A stretch of 13,988 nucleotides of DNA. It comes from Pseudomonadota bacterium (GTDB taxonomy: Bacteria; Pseudomonadota; Alphaproteobacteria; Rhizobiales; Kaistiaceae). The notes under the pieces were generated by a model that did no database searches, had not been told where the DNA came from, and saw nothing but the letters and a program-made list of their open reading frames with translations. A program made the translations under genes and the position numbers. Positions 8,090 through 13,988 of this stretch are shown piece by piece. The first letter of the stretch is position 1. The number at the start of each line of letters is the position of its first letter. The stretch covers positions 1 through 13,988 of the forward strand of contig JAEZEN010000106.1 of NCBI GenBank assembly GCA_023433185.1, given 5' to 3'.

Positions 8090-9267
8090 CGGACACCCGC
8101 GTCCGGAGCGAGCCTGTCATCGCCGAGGCGGCCTCTGCCGGCGCCGCGCCGGCGTCTGCCGCTGCCGCCTCTGCCGGGAAGGGGCGCCTCGCCCAGGGGG
8201 GCGAGAGCTATCGGGTGCTGGTGTGGCGCCGGTTCCGCCGCTCGATCAGCGGCATGATCGGCCTCGTTCTCGTCTCGGCGCTGCTTCTCATGGCGCTGTT
8301 CGCGGACTTCTTCGCCCCGGTCGACCCCAAGGCTTCGAACCTTGCCTTTTCACCGCCGGACGCCGTCAGCTTCTTCACCGCTGACGGCCGCTTCACCCTT
8401 CGCCCCCGCGTCTACCCCACCGTGGAGACGGGGGAGTTCGATCCCGTCACCTTCCAGCCCCTGACCGGGGCCGACTACGAGAACCCGATCGATCTCGGCT
8501 TCTTCGTCAAGGGGTATCCGCACAGGATTCTCTGGCTGTTCCCCAGCGACGTTCACTTCTTCGGCGCCGTCGACGGCCGTCCTGTGCATTTCCTGGGCAC
8601 CGACAAGCTGGGGCGCGACATCCTCTCGCGGGGCATCGTCGGCTCCCGGATCTCGTTGACCATCGCCCTGATCGTGGTGACCATCACCACCATCGTCGGC
8701 ACGACGGTCGGTATCGCCTCGGGCTATCTCGGCGGACGGTTCGATGCGTGGACGCAGCGGGTCGTGGACGGCGTGCTCGCATTCCCGCAACTGCCGCTCT
8801 ACCTCGCCCTGACGTCTCTGATACCGATCACGGCGCCGTCGAACGTGTTCATCGCCTTCGTCATCGCCGTCCTTGCGGCGCTCGGCTGGGCGCAGCTTTC
8901 CCGGGAGGTGCGCGGCAAGACGCTGGCGCTGGCGCGGATCGAATACGTGCGCGCGGCGATGGCGGTCGGTGCGAGCGACGGCCGCATCATCTTCCGCCAC
9001 ATCCTGCCGAACGTCCTTTCGCATGTCATCGTCGCGGTCACGATCGCCATCCCCGCGGTCATCCTCCTCGAATCGTTCCTCGGCTTCCTCGGCTTTGCCG
9101 TGAAGCCGCCGCTCATCTCCTGGGGCCTGATGCTCCAGGACACCGGTACGTTCTCGGTGATCGGCTCCTACCCCTGGATCCTGTCGCCCGTCGCGTTCGT
9201 GCTGATCGCGGTGTTCGCCTTCAACGCGCTCGGTGACGGCCTCCGCGACGCGGTCGATCCCTATTGA
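8086..9267 (+). CDS. agpC: ABC transporter permease, OppC/DppC type, with enlarged periplasmic loop
   Basis: This 393-residue inner-membrane permease pairs with the OppB-type protein before it. It has an Ala/Ser-rich cytoplasmic tail (residues 12-30) and a first membrane helix at about 56-76. Next comes a long periplasmic segment (about 77-168), then FLGTDKLGRDILSR at 169-182, and further helices from about 188 to 383. The EAA loop is at 286-315 (EYVRAAMAVGASDGRIIF then RHILPNV). Ordinary OppC proteins are near 300 residues; most of the excess is the 77-168 loop. The start is supported by GGGGGGAGG about 5 nt upstream of the ATG and by the 4-nt overlap with the previous gene. The N-terminal tail is encoded by imperfect GCCTCTGCCG-like repeats at about 8119-8178. 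The symbol is by analogy with S. meliloti. Confidence 0.9.
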   Translation: MTDTRVRSEPVIAEAASAGAAPASAAAASAGKGRLAQGGESYRVLVWRRFRRSISGMIGLVLVSALLLMALFADFFAPVDPKASNLAFSPPDAVSFFTADGRFTLRPRVYPTVETGEFDPVTFQPLTGADYENPIDLGFFVKGYPHRILWLFPSDVHFFGAVDGRPVHFLGTDKLGRDILSRGIVGSRISLTIALIVVTITTIVGTTVGIASGYLGGRFDAWTQRVVDGVLAFPQLPLYLALTSLIPITAPSNVFIAFVIAVLAALGWAQLSREVRGKTLALARIEYVRAAMAVGASDGRIIFRHILPNVLSHVIVAVTIAIPAVILLESFLGFLGFAVKPPLISWGLMLQDTGTFSVIGSYPWILSPVAFVLIAVFAFNALGDGLRDAVDPY

Positions 9268-9275
9268 GAGGGGCG

Positions 9276-10940
<1,665 letters not shown>

Positions 10941-10963
10941 CGATCCCGCCACGGAGCAAAGAC

Positions 10964-12337
10964 GTGCCTGCCAATCCAAAGATCGCCTTCATCGGCGCCG
11001 GGTCCACCGTGTTCATGAAGAACATCGTCGGCGACATCCTGCAGCGGCCCGCGCTTCGCGGGGCGGAGCTGCGGCTCATGGACATCGACCAGCAGCGGCT
11101 GGAGGAATCGGGCGTCGTCGCCGGCAAGCTGATCTCGACCCTCGGCGTCCCGGCCAGGGTTGCGACCTTCACCGACCGTCGCGCCAGCCTTGCCGGCGCC
11201 GATTTCGTCATCGTCGCCTTCCAGATCGGCGGCTACGAACCCTGCACGGTCACCGACTTCGAGGTGCCGAAGAAGTACGGCCTGCGCCAGACCATCGCCG
11301 ATACGCTCGGCGTCGGCGGCATCATGCGCGGCCTTCGTACCGTACCCCACCTCTGGGCCATCTGCGAGGACATCCTCGCCGTCTGCCCGGATGCGATCAT
11401 GCTTCAATACGTGAACCCGATGGCGATCAACACTTGGGCGATCTCGGCGCGATACCCGGCGATCCGCCAGGTCGGCCTCTGCCACTCGGTCCAGGGCACG
11501 GCGATGGAACTCGCCCACGATCTCGACATCCCCTACGAGCGGATCCGCTACCGCGCTGCCGGCGTCAACCACATGGCGTTCTTCCTGAATTTCGAAGAGG
11601 TCATGGACGACGGCAGCCTCCGCGACCTCTACCCCGATCTCGTTCGCGCCTATCGCGAGGGCCGGGCACCGAAGCCGGGCTGGAACCCGCGCTGCCCCAA
11701 CCGCGTGCGCTACGAGATGCTCACCCGGCTCGGCTATTTCGTCACCGAAAGCTCGGAGCACTTCGCCGAGTACACGCCCTGGTTCATCAAGCGCGACCGG
11801 CCCGACCTCATCGAGCGCTTCGGCATCCCGCTCGACGAGTACCCGAAGCGCTGCGTCGAGCAGATCGCCCGCTGGAAGGCGCAGGCGCTCGAATATCGCC
11901 AGGCGGCCACGATAGAGGTCGAGGCCAGCCGGGAATATGCCTCCTCGATCATCAACTCGGTCTGGACCGGCGAGCCCTCGGTCGTCTACGGCAATCTCCA
12001 CAACAACGGCTGCATCACCTCGCTGCCGGCCGACGCTGCCGTGGAGGTGCCCTGCCTCGTCGATCGGAACGGCGTCCAGCCGACCTGGATCGGCGAGCTG
12101 CCACCCCAGCTGACGGCGCTCATCCGTACCAACTGCAATGTCCAGGAACTGACCGTGCGCGCGCTCCTCACCGAAAATCGCGAGCACATCTACCACGCGG
12201 CGATGATGGATCCGCATACGGCGGCCGAACTCGATCTCGACCAGATCTGGGCGATGGTCGACGATCTCATCGCCGCCCATGGCGACTGGCTCCCTGCCTG
12301 GGTTCATCAAGGCGTCGAGCACCAGCGCGTCGCCTGA
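10964..12337 (+). CDS. melA: Alpha-galactosidase MelA, glycoside hydrolase family 4
   Basis: This 457-residue cytoplasmic enzyme hydrolyses melibiose and related alpha-galactosides using NAD+ and Mn2+. It resembles Escherichia coli MelA over its whole length. Shared blocks include IGAGSTVFMKNI at 10-21, VAFQIGGYEPCTVTDFEV at 84-101, QTIADTLGVGGIMRGLRT at 109-126, YVNPMAINTWA at 149-159, the metal cysteine in GLCHSVQGTA (Cys173), the metal histidine in GVNHMAF (His203), YFVTESSEHFAEYTPWFIK, and a C-terminal VDDLIAAHGDWLP. The start is GTG at 10964, with GGAG 7 nt upstream, 23 nt after the ATPase stop. Being last in the operon ties its synthesis to the importer, which delivers the uncleaved sugar. 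The first operon gene is a distant paralogue, so the locus has two GH4 activities. Confidence 0.96.
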   Translation: MPANPKIAFIGAGSTVFMKNIVGDILQRPALRGAELRLMDIDQQRLEESGVVAGKLISTLGVPARVATFTDRRASLAGADFVIVAFQIGGYEPCTVTDFEVPKKYGLRQTIADTLGVGGIMRGLRTVPHLWAICEDILAVCPDAIMLQYVNPMAINTWAISARYPAIRQVGLCHSVQGTAMELAHDLDIPYERIRYRAAGVNHMAFFLNFEEVMDDGSLRDLYPDLVRAYREGRAPKPGWNPRCPNRVRYEMLTRLGYFVTESSEHFAEYTPWFIKRDRPDLIERFGIPLDEYPKRCVEQIARWKAQALEYRQAATIEVEASREYASSIINSVWTGEPSVVYGNLHNNGCITSLPADAAVEVPCLVDRNGVQPTWIGELPPQLTALIRTNCNVQELTVRALLTENREHIYHAAMMDPHTAAELDLDQIWAMVDDLIAAHGDWLPAWVHQGVEHQRVA

Positions 12338-12632
12338 GGCGGGCAAGGCCGCTGCAGCCGGGGCGCTCGCCGGCACCTTCCTCCGGGTGCCGCGCGGATC
12401 ATCGGTCGTCGCGCATGCAACCGGGCGCGGCGATCGGGTTCGATCGGAACCGACGCCGGCGCCTCGCCGGGTTGCCCACCAATGTGCTCGTCAGCTTCCT
12501 CGTCTTCTCGTCGATCGGCATCCTCGCCGGTCGCGGAGCGTTCGGCCGGCCGCGCTCGACGGCCGGTTGCCTGGCGACACGACCCTTCGGGGCCGACGGC
12601 GCCGCCAATCTTCCAAGTCGCTGATACTAAGG
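12338..12632. other. Gene-poor spacer after the operon
   Basis: About 295 nt separate the melA stop from the hairpin below tRNA-Thr. Open frames cross it on both strands, but none has a convincing start or a family I recognise over its length. The one item of note is a short MgtC-like segment described separately. I see no clear terminator with a T-run directly after melA. Confidence 0.5.
12415..12531 (+). pseudogene. Possible remnant of an MgtC/SapB-type membrane protein gene
   Basis: Translation from an ATG at 12415 gives a stretch containing GAAIGFDRNRRRRLAGLPTN, followed by VLVS and a hydrophobic run. MgtC/SapB-family proteins carry a conserved block of the form GAxIGxERxxRxRxAGLRTxxLV near the N-terminus, before a membrane helix. 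The match covers only about 25 residues. The membrane helix that should precede it is missing, and the frame runs on into non-family sequence to a stop at 12624. I read it as a possible decayed fragment next to a tRNA gene. Chance similarity in Arg/Ala/Gly-rich translation remains a real alternative. Confidence 0.3.
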
Positions 12633-12650
12633 CCGATCAGGTGTGATCGG
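12633..12650. terminator. Hairpin downstream of tRNA-Thr, possibly bidirectional terminator
   Basis: CCGATCA-GGTG-TGATCGG forms a perfect 7-bp stem with a 4-nt loop. It begins one base beyond the encoded CCA of tRNA-Thr on the minus strand and lies about 300 nt past melA on the plus strand. No good T-run follows on either side. A role in ending the tRNA transcript, or in 3' processing, is plausible from position alone. Confidence 0.4.
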
Positions 12651-12651
12651 G

Positions 12652-12727
12652 TGGTGCCGGCAACAGGATTCGAACCCGTGACCCCCTGATTACAAATCAG
12701 GTGCTCTACCAGCTGAGCTATGCCGGC
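12652..12727 (-). tRNA. tRNA-Thr (anticodon TGT)
   Basis: A full cloverleaf reads on the minus strand. The acceptor is GCCGGCA/TGCCGGC with seven perfect pairs, the D-arm is GCTCAGCTGGTAGAGC, and the anticodon arm is CCTGA-TTTGTAA-TCAGG. The anticodon TGT occupies 12692-12694 (complement), the T-arm is ACGGG-TTCGAAT-CCTGT, and the discriminator A is followed by an encoded CCA at 12652-12654. It reads ACN threonine codons, chiefly ACA. It lies 54 nt downstream of rlmB on the same strand and I see no separate promoter, so it may be processed from an rlmB read-through transcript. Confidence 0.97.
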
Positions 12728-12781
12728 CTCGCCATGGCGTAGCAGCGGCCCGGCGCGCGGGCAAGGTCGATGCGCCGGCCT

Positions 12782-13579
12782 TCAGTCCGTGCCGGCGGCG
12801 CCGAGATGGCGGCGGGCCACATAGAGGGCGACCGCCGCGGCATTGGAGACGTTGAGGCTCGCGAGTGGCCCGGCCACGTCGAGCCGGGCGACGTGGTCGC
12901 AGTTTTCCCGCGTCAGGCGGCGCAGGCCCTTGCCCTCGGCGCCGAGGACCAGGGCGATCTGGCCGCCGTGGAGGCTGGCCTCGAAGGCCGCGCCGCCTTC
13001 GCTGTCGAGGCCGATGCGCAGGAAGCCGAGGTCGGCGAGCTGATCGAGGGCGCGGGCGAGGTTGGGCACCGCGACCATCGGCAGCCTGTCGAGTGCCCCC
13101 GAGGCGGCCTTGGCGAGCACCCCGGTCTCGGCCGGGGCGTGGCGGTTGGTGGAGATGAGCGCATCGGCGCCGAAGGCGAGGGCCGAGCGGAGGATCGCAC
13201 CGACATTGTGGGGATCCGTCACCTGGTCGAGCACGACGACGAGCCGCGCCCCGGCGAGCGCGTCGATCGCCTGCGGCTCCAGCGGCAGGACCTCGAGCGC
13301 GATGCCCTGATGCACCGCATCGCCGCCGAGCAGGCGGTCGAGGTCGCGCGGCTCCGCTTCCTCGGGAGCGACCGGCAGGGTCGCGCCGGCTTCGGTGAGA
13401 CGGGCGAGGGCGTTGGCGGTGCCGATGACCCGGCGCACCGTGCGGCGCGGATTGGCGAGCGCGGCGAGCACGGGATGGATGCCGTAGACGAAATGGGCTT
13501 CCTCCCGACGCTCCGCGGCGCCGTGGCGGCCGCCGCGGTGGGCTCTGCGATCCGTACGGTGAGGGCGGCGCTGGTTCAT
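12782..13579 (-). CDS. rlmB: 23S rRNA 2'-O-ribose methyltransferase, TrmH/SpoU family (RlmB-like)
   Basis: This 265-residue SPOUT methyltransferase probably methylates the 2'-OH of a 23S rRNA guanosine (G2251 in E. coli numbering) with S-adenosylmethionine. Seen: a basic leader (residues 1-28), the substrate-binding N-domain opening with FVYGIHPVLAAL at 30-41, then the three SpoU motifs. Motif 1 is LDQVTDPHNVGAILRSA at 117-133, with the conserved Asn and Arg. Motif 2 is LVLGAEGKGLRRLT at 210-223. Motif 3 is VAGPLASLNVSNAAAVALY at 235-253 and forms the trefoil-knot SAM site. The ATG at 13579 has AGG only 1 nt upstream, too close for a normal ribosome-binding site; a TTG at 13615 would lie inside the -35 element of the predicted promoter. 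The mRNA may therefore be leaderless. It is divergent from the tRNA-Tyr/tRNA-Gly unit, and other TrmH-family rRNA targets cannot be excluded. Confidence 0.92.
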   Translation of the reverse strand: MNQRRPHRTDRRAHRGGRHGAAERREEAHFVYGIHPVLAALANPRRTVRRVIGTANALARLTEAGATLPVAPEEAEPRDLDRLLGGDAVHQGIALEVLPLEPQAIDALAGARLVVVLDQVTDPHNVGAILRSALAFGADALISTNRHAPAETGVLAKAASGALDRLPMVAVPNLARALDQLADLGFLRIGLDSEGGAAFEASLHGGQIALVLGAEGKGLRRLTRENCDHVARLDVAGPLASLNVSNAAAVALYVARRHLGAAGTD

Positions 13580-13586
13580 CCTGCGG

Positions 13587-13615
13587 CTTATAGGCGGCGG
13601 CCCCCGCGGCGGCAA
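13587..13615 (-). promoter_or_regulatory. Predicted sigma70-type promoter of rlmB
   Basis: On the minus strand TTGCCG (13615-13610) and TATAAG (13592-13587) are separated by exactly 17 nt. Seven nucleotides separate the -10 element from the ATG at 13579, so the expected +1 falls on or next to the A of the start codon. Confidence 0.5.
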
Positions 13616-13663
13616 TTCCGTCGCCGCCGATGGCGGCGCCGCGCGGTTCGAGCGTTACGTGCG

Positions 13664-13692
13664 TTGACACGATCGGCCGTGGTCGCCATAAG
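13664..13692 (+). promoter_or_regulatory. Predicted sigma70-type promoter of the tRNA-Tyr/tRNA-Gly unit
   Basis: A perfect TTGACA (13664-13669), a 17-nt spacer and CATAAG (13687-13692, four of six consensus bases) point towards tRNA-Tyr. Transcription should start near 13699, leaving a leader of about 43 nt before the mature tRNA at 13743. The bases after the -10 are GC-rich (ACCCGCCGAC), like the discriminators of stringently controlled stable-RNA promoters. Confidence 0.65.
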
Positions 13693-13742
13693 ACCCGCCG
13701 ACGTCCTGCTCGCGGGCAGGGCTTCGGTGCCACCGGCATCGT

Positions 13743-13827
13743 GGGAGAGTGTCCCGAGCGGCAAAGGGGGCGGACTGTAAATCCGCTGGCTATGCCTTCG
13801 TAGGTTCGAGTCCTACTTCCCCCACCA
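13743..13827 (+). tRNA. tRNA-Tyr (anticodon GTA)
   Basis: This is an 85-nt class II tRNA with a long variable arm, as expected for bacterial tRNA-Tyr. The D region is CCCGAGCGGCAAAGGG. The anticodon arm is GCGGA-CTGTAAA-TCCGC with GTA at 13777-13779. The variable arm is about TGGCTATGCCTTC, the T-arm is GTAGG-TTCGAGT-CCTAC, and CCA is encoded. Folding the acceptor as GGGAGAG with TTCCCCC leaves one A-C mismatch (fourth pair) and a terminal G-T wobble, so the exact 5' end is slightly uncertain. It is followed after 22 nt by tRNA-Gly, probably in one transcript. Confidence 0.93.
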
Positions 13828-13849
13828 CCCGGCCGCCGGCCTTGGGCTC

Positions 13850-13923
13850 GCGGGTGTAGCTCAATGGTAGAGCAACAGCCTTCCAAGCTGATGACGAGGG
13901 TTCGATTCCCTTCACCCGCTCCA
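13850..13923 (+). tRNA. tRNA-Gly (anticodon TCC)
   Basis: The cloverleaf has acceptor GCGGGTG/CACCCGC, D-arm GCTCAATGGTAGAGC, and anticodon arm with loop CTTCCAA, giving TCC at 13882-13884. The T-arm is GAGGG-TTCGATT-CCCTT with a final G-T pair, and the discriminator T is followed by an encoded CCA at 13921-13923. It reads GGA/GGG-type glycine codons. Its last 18 bases are also the start of a 36-bp tandem repeat that continues past the gene. In related genomes this tRNA pair often precedes tuf or secE/nusG; what follows here is outside the window. Confidence 0.95.
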
Positions 13924-13988
13924 ACGCCTCCGCCTGAAACTTTCCCTTCACCCGCTCCAACGCCTCCGCTTGAAGCCTTCCCTTCACG
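13906..13988 (+). repeat. 36-bp tandem repeat starting inside the 3' end of tRNA-Gly
   Basis: Unit 1 is 13906-13941, unit 2 is 13942-13977, and a third begins at 13978 and is cut by the window edge after TTCCCTTCACG. Units 1 and 2 match at 33 of 36 positions. Each full unit begins with TTCCCTTCACCCGCTCCA, the 3' T-stem, acceptor half and CCA of tRNA-Gly, followed by ACGCCTCCGC and a short variable end. Only unit 1 belongs to a complete tRNA; the others are tail copies. Confidence 0.85.

Noticed and set aside
11434..12624. A 396-codon plus-strand frame overlapping melA.
   Set aside because: Most of it is an out-of-frame Arg/Pro-rich shadow of melA. Only its tail after 12415 was kept, as a possible MgtC-like remnant.
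12690..13886. A 398-codon minus-strand frame over rlmB and the antisense of tRNA-Tyr.
   Set aside because: It is an alternative frame of rlmB that begins antisense to a tRNA gene; the translation is Arg/Pro-rich filler.
13790..13987. A small minus-strand ORF with a 12-residue repeat at the right edge.
   Set aside because: It is antisense to tRNA-Tyr and tRNA-Gly, and its peptide repeat is just the 36-bp DNA repeat translated. Peptides such as GIEPSSSAWKA are well-known false products of tRNA antisense frames.
13906..13988. A short CRISPR-like array.
   Set aside because: The units are contiguous with no distinct spacers, and the repeat is the tRNA-Gly tail; no cas genes are present.

Overview
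The window is high-GC chromosomal DNA from an alphaproteobacterium, most likely a Rhizobiales-type organism. The basis is the base composition, the codon choice, and the close resemblance of the central cluster to the alpha-galactoside (agp/mel) locus of Sinorhizobium and Agrobacterium relatives. It holds nine confident or well-supported protein genes plus one partial one, one doubtful small ORF and three tRNA genes. No phage, IS element, CRISPR array or defence system is visible.

Left part, minus strand (1-2067): the 5' part of a dihydroxyacetone kinase gene runs off the left edge. Upstream of it lie a doubtful 88-codon ORF joined by an ATGA overlap and an FMN-dependent PPOX-type flavoprotein. 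Nothing ties these genes functionally to the sugar cluster.

Centre (2214-12337): a minus-strand AraC-type regulator diverges from a six-gene plus-strand operon. The order is GH4 glycosidase, family-5 solute-binding protein (AgpA/MelB-like), OppB-type permease, OppC-type permease, a fused two-domain ABC ATPase, and a second GH4 enzyme that is a canonical MelA alpha-galactosidase. The proposed route is periplasmic capture of melibiose/raffinose/galactinol-type sugars, import of the intact oligosaccharide, cytoplasmic cleavage by NAD/Mn-dependent GH4 enzymes, and induction through the AraC regulator. Notable points are two clearly different GH4 enzymes at the two ends of one transporter operon, a strong hairpin just after the binding-protein gene, an enlarged periplasmic loop in the second permease, and ABC genes with tight or overlapping junctions.

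Right part (12338-13988): a gene-poor stretch with a possible MgtC-like remnant is followed by housekeeping genes. These are tRNA-Thr(TGT) and rlmB on the minus strand, and tRNA-Tyr(GTA) and tRNA-Gly(TCC) on the plus strand behind a good sigma70-type promoter. The rlmB promoter appears to put +1 at the start codon, suggesting a leaderless mRNA. The 3' end of tRNA-Gly is the first unit of a 36-bp tandem repeat that runs to the window edge.

Overall this is a recognisable sugar-utilisation locus beside core translation genes. I see no strong evidence of an undescribed system. The most useful leads are the paired GH4 enzymes, the tRNA-Gly tail repeat and the leaderless rlmB candidate.
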